Shown here in pieces: positions 1 through 11,350 of a stretch of DNA of 64,000 nt. Position 1 is the first letter of the stretch. The number at the start of each line of letters is the position of its first letter. The notes under the pieces are model-generated. The model made no database searches and was not told the origin of the DNA. It saw only the letters and a list, made by a program, of their open reading frames with translations. A program made the translations under genes and the position numbers. Source of the stretch: Camillea tinctor (lineage: Eukaryota > Ascomycota > Sordariomycetes > Xylariales > Xylariaceae); the NCBI GenBank assembly GCA_022578605.1, contig MU394088.1, forward strand, positions 186,001 through 250,000, read 5' to 3'.

Positions 1-9
1 GATTCCCCA

Positions 10-33
10 ATCATCATCATCATCATCATCATT
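10..33. repeat. (ATC)n microsatellite in 5' leader
   Basis: About eight ATC units lie just upstream of the start codon of the dehydrogenase gene. This is simple-sequence DNA in the probable 5' untranslated region. Confidence 0.8.
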
Positions 34-59
34 ATCTTCACCACGTCTCCCTCACCGCC

Positions 60-1005
60 ATGGTCGGAAGCACCCAAGCCGACCCAAGCAAATGGGCGAT
101 CTACCCCAGCCTGCGGGGCAAGAGCGTGCTGATATCCGGCGGCGCGGAGGGCATCGGGGCCGCGGCCGTGGAGCTCTTCTGCCGTCAGGGGTCGGACGTC
201 GTATTCCTGGACATCAACTCGGCGGCGGCGCGGCAGCTGCGCGAGCGCATCGGCGCCATCCCGGGGGCGTCGTCGCCGGCCTTCCTGCGCTGCGACGTGA
301 CGGACCTGGAGGCCGTGCGCGCGTGCGCGGAGCAGGCGATGGCCGAGCGCGGCGGGGCCGTCGACGTGCTCGTCAACAACGCGGCGGCGGCCGGGGCCGA
401 GGCGCGGTGCGGGAGCCTCGACGTTACGCCCGAGGGGTTCGGGAGCTGCGTGGATGTCAATTTGCGGCATCAGTTCTTCCTGACGCAGGCGGTGGTGGCG
501 GGGTGAGTTGAAATTTTCTGGTAACCCCCTTTTTTTTCTTTTCCTCCGACCTTTCCTGGGGGGGCTAACCTCAACGCCCACCTACGAGCAAATTACTGAC
601 TGCATTCCCAATATTCTATCGCGCAGTATGAAGCGCCAGGGCCGCGCCGGGAGCATTATTAACATGGGCTCGATCACTTGGTCGATCCCGGCGGTGGGAG
701 TGCCGGTGTACACGCTCTGCAAGGCTGCGACAATGGGCATGACGCGGACGCACAGCAAGGAGTTCGGTCCGGACGGCATCCGCGTCAATAGCGTGATGCC
801 CGGCTCGGTCGTGACACAGCGGCAGCTCGACGAGGTGCTGACGACGGAGCAGCTCCGCGCCGAGATCCTGGCCTTGCAGAGCCTGAAGAGGGAGATCCTG
901 CCCGAGGACGTCGCGCGTCTCATTCTCTTCCTGGCGGCTGACGACTCGAGCGCCATTACCGGGAGCAGCTATGTCGTGGACGGCGGATGGGTTAGTGATC
1001 CCTGA
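60..1005 (+). CDS. XylB-like short-chain dehydrogenase (probable NAD-dependent aldose/sugar 1-dehydrogenase)
   Basis: Two exons, 60-502 and 627-1005, give 273 aa. The intron has GTGAGT at 503 and CAG ending at 626. Its removal joins G148 to MKRQG in frame. Classical SDR features are all present: the glycine-rich SGGAEGIG at residues 26-33, D51 at the end of the second strand (favours NAD over NADP), NNAA at 106-109, and a catalytic S163, Y176, K180 triad with correct spacing. The N-terminal AIYPSLRGK, the VNLRH segment, NMGSITW and the end LPEDVARLILFLAADDSS strongly recall bacterial D-xylose 1-dehydrogenase XylB. Related enzymes include L-rhamnose dehydrogenases, so the sugar is inferred, not shown. 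Such enzymes oxidise a sugar to the lactone in the cytosol. The upstream gene is outside the window, and no other sugar-pathway gene is nearby. GC content is very high. Confidence 0.88.
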
Positions 1006-3484
1006 AGAGATGATTCCGCTGCATCGAGGGGTCTTTTAGCAGAGGACTGCTAGTCGGAGATACCGAGAGGACAGAAGAGCATTTTGTCCGAAATTTTATA
1101 TTATCCACGAGGTAGTCCTATCATGGGGGGGCTTTATTCACCTTGAGGTCCATAATAACAAAAAGGCCTAATCTACATGTCCTTAATATAAAGCATAATA
1201 TGTTGCTTGGTAGATATAATCAAGCCAAGAAAATATCCGGAATCTTGTTAAAAGTTCCTTATCTGTAGTTTAGGTACGCAGTTGAGTACAGCGAAAGAAA
1301 TAAATGCCAATTGAAACAAACTCTCAAAATAATGGCGTCTAACACATTTTAGACCTTTCTATCCCACCCCCAATCGAAATTTCTCGAGAGAGGATAATGT
1401 AGGTAACTGTCCGTCCAACAATAGATACTCGGAGATAGAAATCATCATGTTTGCCTTAGTAACATCCGTACTACAAAAAGTATCAACGGTAGAATCACCC
1501 GGTTCAAAGGTATTCGAAGAACTAGAAAAGTAAAGATGTGACAAATCAACATTTAACGAATGGGGAAGTAGATCCCACGTTATACAGTGTACGCCAGCCA
1601 TAGTACTTATATCCTAATAGGCTTCGATTATCTACTCCTTTTACTTCATAGTTCCCAGCCTCGAACTGGTTTCTTGTATAACCACACGTTTGCTTCATAC
1701 ACATCCCAGATGACAACGAAAGAAAAATGGATATTAGTATATACACAACTTAATTTTTGAACTGTTCTGCCATCCTTTTTCGTCATATTCTATTACAGCA
1801 TTACTTCTCTGCTTTTTACACATCCATTTCTCCTCTAGGAGATGAAAAGGGGGAATTGGGGGGAGGGGGGTGCTAACCCAAAGTCTTCGACGCATCCCCC
1901 CCTTTCCAACTCTAATCCTCTTGGATCACTCACTAATTCCCAATACTTGCTCGAGCTAGCTCAGAACTGTGGGCATGAGTTGTCGGTAGTAAATGCTTTT
2001 TGCTATCCAATAGCACATAGCTTATCTGCTAAAGCTATGGAAAAGCACATCCAGGCCAACTAGCTTATAGATTCACCTCTTGTGTTTTGTCTCTTTACGA
2101 GAAACATTAACATGTTGCCAGTGTCACAGTTTCTTTCCCCCCCAAAGTGACAGGCTAACGCATGTTGTTCATGATCAATAGGTAATGCTATTTATTAATA
2201 AGTATCACATCCTGCCCTTCTCTGGAGACAGAGACAAGTTAGGATACCGATGTAATATGTGATAGTACTTGAAGCTCGCTCTTACTCGAGGGGGAGAACG
2301 TTCTATATGAGGCTTTAGAGTAGGAGGGACTGGCAAGCAAGAATAAATTACAGGTAATTTTGTGAGTAAGTTATTTGCTATTAGGTTAAAAGTATAACTA
2401 AGCGACACCCGCGAGCAGTAACAATACCAGCACTCGCCCATACCTAGCCTATCTGCGTTCCGCGAAAGAGAAGAAAACTCCACAGATCTACATCCTCTAT
2501 ATAGCTAGGTTATCTACTTATGAAGATCCAACTACGAAAGTAGTTGTAGCTCAAGCCCATATATACTCGCCTCTCCTCATCCTCTCTAGCTAATCGCCTA
2601 TTTTACGACTGACCTCGATGAAGTAAGAGGTGCAGATGTTTGCGGGCACATCTACATGTTTATCACCTTACTCGCATCTCTTTTTTCCCCGTTTGATAGT
2701 CGTTATTAGCTTTGCCAACCTTTACAAGAAAATACCGTCGCCTCGGAGCTTGTGAATAGGATAATGCACTGTATATAATCAATTCTAAAGCCATGGTTAT
2801 CTAACATCTTGACCAACTGAGAAAGACCTATTCATGATCTACGACATAAACATAAGCGAGGTAACCACTACAGCATAGAAAGATAAGCAACGGGTAAACA
2901 TGGTAACTAACAACGTAGTTTAGAATTATGTTTGAAGGCATATTTGAATTTTGCAGAGACTAATACTATATACTTGTAGGCGGCGGTGTTGGTGGTGGTT
3001 GGTGTTCAAAGTTTTGCGGTTGCAATGCTTTGCGCCTTTTTGAAAAGGGGTAAGAAAAAATTGGGCAGACTTTTTAGTCCAGGATAGAAGAGAAATAAAA
3101 AAAAGACGACCTCAAAAAGAGAGGACCAAAAAGCCAACCAACCAGCCATCGAGTTTTTTCTCTGTTCGAAATGCAGCATTCCCTTAATCCTTTCTGTCTT
3201 CGCCTTAATACGCCATGCCTTTTAATGCTTTTCCAGTAAAACCAGGGGAATCAGTTCAATCAATCACTACAATGCGGTTCTCCAAAAACTATAAACATGC
3301 AAAAACTCTCCTTTTCTTTGCTCACTCGATTTGAAAATGAAAAAGAAAATTTGTACGGGGGATCTCATCGGGCAAGATTGAAATTTTTGTAGGCGTTAAT
3401 TTCAACCCGCCAGGATTGAGAGGTTCGTGATGGGTGGATTTCGATGGTACTGTCCGACTTAGCCTTATCCCTGCCTCGGTAGCT
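1006..3484. other. Intergenic, 2.5 kb, no gene seen
   Basis: AT-rich spacer between the dehydrogenase stop and the 3' end of the next, leftward gene. Open frames here are short, lack family resemblance and have no plausible splice partners. It contains G- and A-runs (for example 1855-1870) but no transposon ends or RNA gene that I can recognise. Confidence 0.6.
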
Positions 3485-4810
3485 CTAAACCGAGACTTCT
3501 GTTGCGGGCTTTGTCGTTGAAGCCTCGGGCTTTATTACCTCTTCGGAGACTGAACGAGTGTTCGAGACATCCGCGAGGGCAGCTAGTTCGGGGTGAGACG
3601 AGGTCTTCTCCTGTGTTGTCGTGTCCTTGGATCCAGTTTCGCTCTGTTGCGAACTGATGATGGGCTGGAGCCGTGGTCGGGCCGCAGCTTTCTTACCGCG
3701 GCCAAAGGAGTCTGAGCTAACCAAAAAGTAGTCGTCCTCATCCGACGATGAATCGAGGTGGAGTAGAATGGTAGGCTTGGCTCGCGATATTCTCCGTCTC
3801 GCCGGCGTAGGCTCGGCTTCCGATTCGCTAGATGAATCATCCGACGAGAAGCTCTTACGCCTGGCGGTCCGCTGGATGGAGAGGCGGCGGCTTGACGAAG
3901 TGGTTGATCGTCTCTTGGTGGCGGGTCGGCTAGGCGATCGGTTTAGATCTACCTGAGATGAAAAGGCACCACTCTTAAGCTTGGCCTCGACAGTCTTCTC
4001 ATGAACCAAGCGACCCAATCCAGGCCCATCACTCGTAGCTGTTCGTCGACTCATATGGCTGGCGAAGCTGGCACTTCTGCTGACCGGTACCTTGCCTTCC
4101 ATAAACTTGGCAGGTGGTGGTGGCTGCAGCATCCACTTGTGGGCATCCCGATGCGTGGGTCGTTGCCGGACGATCGGGGGGTGGTACTCGTTGACAGGGG
4201 GGTTCTTAGGGACAAAGTAGGAATCGTTTCTGTCGTCATCGGTAATTTGCTTGGATTCCATGCCCAAGCTGTTTTCCAGGAGACGGCCTGCCGAGGACCC
4301 TGCGTGCTTAATGGCGTCCATCAACTTGTGGCCGGTCCGGGATAGTTCATGACCCCATAATTCCTCATCTTCTCTTTGGTATCGTTTCCGGTTCCAGTCC
4401 TCGGATAGCGTGAGCGTCAAGGTCGTTGAAAAGCTCAGTTTACCCTCCTCCCCTACGACGGTAGGGCTGCTCCCTATGTTCGTGCTGCCTGCGCCGACAC
4501 TCCCGGCCACACTTGCCGTATCCTTCCCTGAGCTATGCAGACCCCTTTGGCTCGGATTCTTGCTCGCAGCACTCTTATACTTCTTCACATCCACGTGGGG
4601 GCCCATCATAATCTCTTCGGCCCAGTACGGATTCGTGTTGAAGGGGTCCGGATGTTGATACGAGTCCGGGTCTTCGGCCTGGATGCGTGCTTTTTCACGA
4701 CGCTCCTTTTTGGCCTGGACCTTGGACTGCTGATGATGCCTCGCTTGAAGACATGGTGCACAGGAAGCAACGTAGAAGACTGCGGACTGGACAGCAGCAA
4801 AGATCGACAT
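3485..4810 (-). CDS. Conserved filamentous-fungal protein of unknown function, basic/serine-rich
   Basis: A single uninterrupted reading frame of 441 aa. The N-terminus has a short hydrophobic stretch, FAAVQSAVFYVASCAPC (residues 4-20), ending in two cysteines. A basic helix with QAKKERREKAR and a conserved-looking NTNPYWAEEI motif follow. The rest is low-complexity and charged, with RRxS-type basic-serine clusters and an acidic-serine run near residues 325-360 that would suit phosphorylation. I recognise the N-terminal pattern from unnamed Sordariomycete proteins often labelled 'signal peptide-containing'. The short hydrophobic part plus cysteines might instead be a palmitoylated membrane anchor. 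No enzymatic domain is visible. The 5' flank on this strand is pyrimidine-rich, typical of fungal promoters. Confidence 0.8.
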   Translation of the reverse strand: MSIFAAVQSAVFYVASCAPCLQARHHQQSKVQAKKERREKARIQAEDPDSYQHPDPFNTNPYWAEEIMMGPHVDVKKYKSAASKNPSQRGLHSSGKDTASVAGSVGAGSTNIGSSPTVVGEEGKLSFSTTLTLTLSEDWNRKRYQREDEELWGHELSRTGHKLMDAIKHAGSSAGRLLENSLGMESKQITDDDRNDSYFVPKNPPVNEYHPPIVRQRPTHRDAHKWMLQPPPPAKFMEGKVPVSRSASFASHMSRRTATSDGPGLGRLVHEKTVEAKLKSGAFSSQVDLNRSPSRPATKRRSTTSSSRRLSIQRTARRKSFSSDDSSSESEAEPTPARRRISRAKPTILLHLDSSSDEDDYFLVSSDSFGRGKKAAARPRLQPIISSQQSETGSKDTTTQEKTSSHPELAALADVSNTRSVSEEVIKPEASTTKPATEVSV

Positions 4811-5490
4811 GACGACACGGTATACAAAACTCCAGGTCTGTCGAGGTTATGCCGCGCGTCCGGCTTAATTCGAATATGAAAGCTCGTTCTGTATCGGCTT
4901 CATCGGGTGTCGTCGCGGTTCTTCGATGTGTAAGTCGAGGTTGGGCGTTGGGGTAAGATATGGATTGATGTAGACGAGAGGTAGAATAATTCACTCGTAA
5001 AGGAGAGCAAGTCACAACATAAAACCCCTGCTTAAGAAGCGTAATTGGTTTTGGGAGCAAAGTGTCTCACCCGATGGATGATGCCCGGAGCGGAACATAA
5101 AAAAAAAACAAGATTACGATCCTCGGCTAACCAGCAACTTGCACGTATGTATTGGCCCAAGATGGTTGGAATGGGTTAATAGGTGGCACGCGAGGAGTGG
5201 AAGGCTTGGCGGAAGATGTGTTGTTTAATTGCTCAGTTGTGCTGTGTTGTGCAGTTATTGTTGTTGTGATAGGATGTGGCGATGTCAGGAATCTCGATCG
5301 TATATAGTATTCTCGGCAAAGGATGTGACAGGTTAGTTGGATAGAGATCTTTGCCAGATGGTAGATGCCCAAAGGTTAGATAGGTTAAATAAGTAAGGTG
5401 GTAAGGGTTGGGTATAAGAGTTTAGGTAAAGTTGATGTTGTATTGTATAATAATAATAATAAAAAGGAGGAAATAGTAAAGTAAGGAGTG

Positions 5491-5528
5491 GAAGAAGAAG
5501 AAGAAGAAGAAGAAGAAGAAGAAGAAGA
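5491..5528. repeat. (GAA)n microsatellite
   Basis: Twelve or more GAA units, reading CTT on the minus strand. It lies about 680 bp upstream of the leftward gene starting at 4810 and may form part of a pyrimidine-rich promoter tract for it (inference). Confidence 0.85.
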
Positions 5529-8500
5529 CCAGACAAGAATAACAACAACGATAAACAACGGCGATACAATCAACACGGAGTATATAGTCTTACACACTGA
5601 GAGGAAACAAAAACGGAAATATGATGGAATCAACTCAAATCGGAACAAGGTGGGATTTGCTCAGCTTTGACGATGATGTTGATGGAAAAGAAAAGAAGAA
5701 AAAAAAAAAGGAATGACAAGCGAGCGACAAAGTCCGTGGGAATTTGGGATTTTGGGATTTTGGGAAATGGAGAACGGAGAATGGGGGAAAATGGGAAATG
5801 TGTTAATGTAATGTTAATCTGAAAGGAAACTCGAGATCATTCATAAAACCCTCAGCGCTGTCCGGCCTGTCCAGCCTGTCTAGCCTAGCATAAGCCCACG
5901 TTTCAACGCCACACTACCACCCCCGTCGTGCTCGTTAAGACCCTGATTAGCGTGGCATTGCATGTTGTATGCATCCCTGTGTGCCCCTGTAAATACCTCC
6001 TAGCCCACGCTACATCCACTAATCTCTACTTGCCTAGCCAGAAAGGGGCAAATACCCAAATGGCCAATATGTCGGTCCCCTGCAAGAACTTGGCTGTGAG
6101 TGGACGAATTCTAGAAAGGTTGTCCCCACTTCTGAACCCCGAACACATTCAAATGTTAACAAAATTGGCAACCTGGAAAATCCCTGGCCTATTTTTGCGC
6201 CTGTCATTGGCCCCCGCAAAAAAACATACCAGGGAGCACCCCGGGGCTCTGGGAAGGTTTATGCACCTTATCCTAGTGTACATAGTGTAACCTACCACAT
6301 CTGTACGATGTAGATAGGATGCAGATAGGCTTTTAAGCATCGCTAGGTTAGAAGAGAATACAAAAGGTTCTGTCCATTCACCTGCCATCCCTGGATGCAC
6401 ATGCATTATTACTACATCATCGTTGACTGGTGGAAACAAAAACAAAACAAAAAAACAAATCCAACGATGACGCCGTTTTATACATCTTACCTAAATGACT
6501 TTACTTCTAATACCTACCCCAGTATTGGCAAGCTGAGCTGACCATAGCCATAGGAAAGAGAGGGAAAAGAAGATTATGGTACATATGGTCAGCCTCACTA
6601 CATGATAATTTCTTTTTATGGACAACTGATTATGTCGATCACTAATAAAGGTTGTGTGTTAATCACAAGCTGATTCTAACTTAAGAATCATTAACAATCG
6701 CCTCTCCATCAATTGGCTTTGTAACAGTTATTTTCTTTTTGATAGAGGAGACGATCTGATTAAGCTGACTATTTCTCAATAGTATTTCTTTCTAACAAAT
6801 CCCCCAATCTCTAGTGTCTTGAAGTGCTAAGCTCTATTGTTACCAGCCAATCCACTAACTTAAGGGTATTGCCTGGGTATTTACCGATCAGCACTTCCTC
6901 AAACCATTTAGGGAGCTCTTCGGCTAGGGGTTATCGACAATTTGCTGCCCAGCCAAGCTCTACTTTCATCTCGATCACTTTCACAATGTGGGCCCAATGA
7001 AAACTCAAGAAAAAAAGAGTCGCAGGTGGAGGGGCAGAGGCGTCATATCCAACAATCCCATTCTGAGCAGCATCAAAATGAACGGAGATATTTTTTTTAT
7101 TCACTCTAGGAATGAGTATGGAATTGAGCTGCATGTCACACATACAGTCTGCTATTGAGGCGTCTCGCAGGATTAATGAATCCTGAAACAACAAAGGCCT
7201 AAAACTTAATGATCGGCCGAGCTGTTGCATTGAAACAATTTGCGCATATTGCGGCCTTCAAAGTCAGGACTGGGAGGATCCATATCCCACATCCTATGCT
7301 ATGTCAGATGGTCGCACGTTCACGCAAGGGCAGACAAAACCTCAATTGCCCCCTCCCCACGTTCATCGATGTCATAAGCTCATCTCATCACAGATTGCGT
7401 AGCGTGCGATCGCGTGTCCCAGATCCTTCATGGGTCGATCATTCGCTCACAGTGTCCCGGCTTCCATTCTCCCCAGCCATCCGAGCCCTCTTTAAATAAT
7501 GTCGAATCCGCGGTGTAGAGATCAAGGGAAGATCAAGGGAAGACCAAGGGAAGACTGAGATCCACGCCCAAGCCCAAATCTAAGCCCTTCTTCCAACAAA
7601 CACGTCAACTTGTGGTGGTGATCAGCAATCTCACCGACAGTTATAACGTGACCAGACAACATGATCCTATGTTTGATCGATTATTGCCAACCTCTACGGG
7701 ACCGTTTCCATCATAGGATGAGCTGCCTGTCAGCCTATACATACCTATCTGCATTTCTCAGATCGCTGTGAAAGAAATCAATTCATTCTAACCTTAGGTG
7801 TTGTGAGGCGGTCAACTAAATGCTGTCTTTACCCCTTTCCTCATACCGCCCACCGTACAAAGATGAAGATAAAGAGCACTTACAACCCAGTTAGGAACAA
7901 TGTCTTACCTTCACCCCGTTCAATGTCTTCTCACCATATTTCCATCGACACGCGCTGTGTTCTCGGGTTAACATGTTGCTCTCATCCCCGCAAGCCTCAT
8001 TGAGCTCAGCAGCCATAAGCGCCGCATCACCCTCTCTCCTAACCCCAAACTATCACTGCCACCACCACTCCCGTTCCTTCTCCTGTCATTCCCCTTCCCG
8101 GCAGTGACGCGGCCCTCTCAACCACGTCTTCCACAACTCGCCTCCCAGCACGAGAAACACATGGATATACCCTACCCATCCCATCTATTCCCGCACAGCA
8201 CCTCTCAGCAGCCTCTCACACCACACAAGGCAGGTATTAACAGGCTAGCTTTCCGGTTCAAGTCAAGGGCAAGTGCCTGCTTGTCTACCTGCATACTTGA
8301 TTGCTTTCCGTCCTGGTCTAGCGAGAGAGGGGGAGGGGATATAGGGATGCGGACGACGCTAGGGAAGTGGTCAAAAGGGAGGAGGGGGGCGGGGTCATCG
8401 CGACTGACTACACTATCTGCCTCCCTATGAGCTTGGGTTTCAGAAACGTAGTAAGTGGATGAAGTTAACCTGGGCAAGATAGGCAAGGTAAGGAACCGAG

Positions 8501-8564
8501 ATACATAGCGCACGAAAATACATACGTTAAATATGTCCATATGTAGGTAGGTCATGTAATTTCC

Positions 8565-8592
8565 AAAAAAAAAAAAAAAAAAAAAAAAAAAA
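8565..8592. repeat. Poly(A) run, 28 nt
   Basis: Uninterrupted run of 28 A. It has no flanking coding sequence or target-site duplication that I can see, so there is no basis to call it a retroposon tail. Confidence 0.85.
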
Positions 8593-9276
8593 GCCAGGTA
8601 AATTACATACTTGCCATTCTAAACCCGACCACGATGCGAAGGGACAGTCTGCGCATAACCTGGTTACGTGATTGATGAAATTAGATATGTACCTAGGTTA
8701 GTGTATTTATATAGTTACCTGCGTAGTGGGGAAATACATATGATAGTTCTTCTCAACCTTCACAATCAAAACAGCATACCTCCTTAATTCTTCCAAAGCA
8801 TGATGGGATTAAGAATTGTTGCTTTCTACATCACATAGGCGACTGAGACGTGTTTTTCTTGATAGGAATCACGAGCCTATACACACATATATGTATTATA
8901 AGAGTACCATCTTCAACCCACCAATTATTTCTAGGTTCCCCCTAGTTAACCATTTCATCCACACGAGGACAATAAAGCGCAGAAATCGAAGCAATAGCGG
9001 ATTTCAAGTCAAGCAAATGGGTCCTAGGTCAACTACTAGGCCAGTAGGTAATTAATTAAAATAGGGGAAAAAAAGGAAAAAAAACTAGGCACATACCTAC
9101 CATACCCATAGAGCACTCCCGCCCCAGTGCTTGGTAATTGAAGCCTACATTCTTCAACATGATACGTTTTTCTATACCTCTTTACGTACCTAATATAATC
9201 GTACAACCATTGTTTTTTCGTCTCTGGTCCCATAAAGCCTGTTTATGGCTAATGAGCGCGAGAGAAGGTGGGAGAA

Positions 9277-9293
9277 GGGGGGGGGGGGGGGGG
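9277..9293. repeat. Poly(G) run, 17 nt
   Basis: Uninterrupted run of 17 G in non-coding DNA. It could form a G-quadruplex and is also a site prone to sequencing-length error. Confidence 0.85.
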
Positions 9294-11350
9294 TTCTTTT
9301 TTTATACGAGCCCGTCGCGCATAGATTAAGTTCGTAGACATACATGCATAAACTATTTGACTATCGTACTCGTACTCTGCGCCAGGCCCCTCTTTAGCTT
9401 GGAATAGAAAAAGGCAGGGTGGAGGGGGAATGAGAAATGCTAATATAACAAAGCGAGGTATCTAGCCGTAGAGGAGTTCGTGACAATAGAATATCTATAT
9501 ATAAAGGGTCCAGGTACCTGTGTGAACAGGACACGTGCCGTCGTCGTATCCATCATGATGGTTAACGACGTTTCCACCTCTTAACTAGTAACAATTCTAA
9601 CCCGAATTGCCCGCTTTGAAATCCCGAGCTCATGAGTTCAGTGGGTATACAGATATCCGAGATCAACATGTGTCTTCATCCAAGGTAGAGAAAATGCGAT
9701 TTATATACTTCAAGCTATATATCATAATGGAATATTACGTAAGGTACCTTGGGTACTTTATATAGATTGCAACGGATGCAAAGACCATCAAGTGCTTCGC
9801 TTCGATTCGCGTACATGCTATAAATAGATACTCAGATCCTTTAAAGACTGGTTCTTTTCTCGTAGCTTCATCCGCCAAGAGTCGGGAAAAGAAGAGGTTA
9901 AATAACCTAGCTAAGATATCTATTTTTTAGCCAGTCCGCATCGAACTTACACACATGTATGTGTAGGTAAAAAAGTAGGGTAGCAGTACAGCTAGACAGC
10001 TAACTTAGTGCACATCTCTTAACAATAACTTTGTTACCCGGATCTGCGGTAAGCCAGACGAGTGGTTCGGAAATGATCTTCCTATCTACCCCCGATTTCC
10101 CCTCACGTTTAAGTACCTACTTCTCCTCACTCGACCTCCAGCTTTGCCCCTCCAAAAAAGATCTGACCTACCTCCAAAGAGATCGCCGGCTGCATTACCG
10201 CGAACCGCAATGTATATATGTATGTACATACATGATGTAGCAATAGCATGTAAGTACTTGCCGCCACCTTGTCGATCAGTCCAGTCAATCAATCGAAAAC
10301 ACGGGAAGAACAAAAAAAAAATCCCCGAAGAACATTATCATGAACTTCCATACCCCATTGAAAACAAGCGGGTACATACTATTACTCGGAAAAGGGGACA
10401 AGTCCACAAAACCCTTAAGATCTATTCATAATTTCATATAAGCATCGCCATACATACCGACTACTTACCTACCCATTACCACATGACACAAGCTTTAAAC
10501 CCCGATCCACTGATGCTCATGATCAACAAGACATTGTTTGTCAATATTCTCTCTTTTTATTGCTGTCCTCTTGAACAGTCACTACCTAATAGACGTTCCT
10601 GGTCCGGGAAGAAAAACCCCGAGGCATCAGACTATGTATCTTGAGTTTTTTTTTTAATTCTTTTCTCCGATCATCACCACTTAGGGGTTCCTTTTTCAAA
10701 CAATTCGTCCCTTGAAATATCCCCTTTGCTATACGTGAAATAAAAACAACTAGGCAATCCTCTATTGCAGAACGAAAGAGGCGAGAAAAAAAAAACAAGG
10801 AGAGAAACAAAAATAAAAAGGAAATCAAAGTTTCAGAAGGTTGGCTTTCGGATTGTTTCGTAGACGCCAAACTCGAGACCGTAACGCGTGCTCCTGTTTC
10901 ATTTTGGGGGGTGTTTGGCGTCTCCAGAAGAATCCGTCAACTGTCGGAGATGGTAGCCGAGGTGACCGAAACATCCTGATACTTGAGCTTCGTAGTGCGC
11001 ACGTTCTTTTGCAGCAGCCTGGAAATAAACTGTGTATAGATAATCAAATGATGATACAACCAACGCAAGGACGTCGACCAGTTCTGTGTTCATCTTGGCA
11101 TCCTGAAACCAAATGCACATGGTTGACATCCAAGTCCAACCCTAATTTTTGTAATCCGATCGACTGCCACCCATCGGTCACATTATGATTGCGATAGACC
11201 CGATAAGTGGGAGTAACGTAGTGTACAAGAAATTCGATCCTTGACTGAGGTGAAGAATCGAATCTATGTCATGATTCGTGGAAAGGAAAGCTGTACAGAG
11301 AAAAGCAAAGGGTGCGGGTCTAATAGACCCCACAATGGCACCCTAGCCAA

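Larger units (their letters stand above)
4811..11350. other. Gene-poor stretch, 6.5 kb
   Basis: Upstream region of the leftward gene at 3485-4810, then a long spacer to the 3' end of the next leftward gene. It contains microsatellites, an A28 run, a G17 run and many TAGGTA/TACCTA hexamers. Open frames (for example 5928-6290 and 8104-8430) have no coding-like composition or family motif. I see no transposase, no terminal repeats and no convincing tRNA. Confidence 0.5.

Noticed and set aside
5928..6290. 120-codon open frame as a small gene
   Set aside because: No start context, no family resemblance, composition like the spacer.
8104..8430. 108-codon open frame as a gene
   Set aside because: Low-complexity Ser/Pro/His translation, with antisense open frame of equal length. 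Typical of CT-rich spacer DNA.
8565..8592. Retroposon poly(A) tail
   Set aside because: No recognisable retrogene sequence or target-site duplication next to it.
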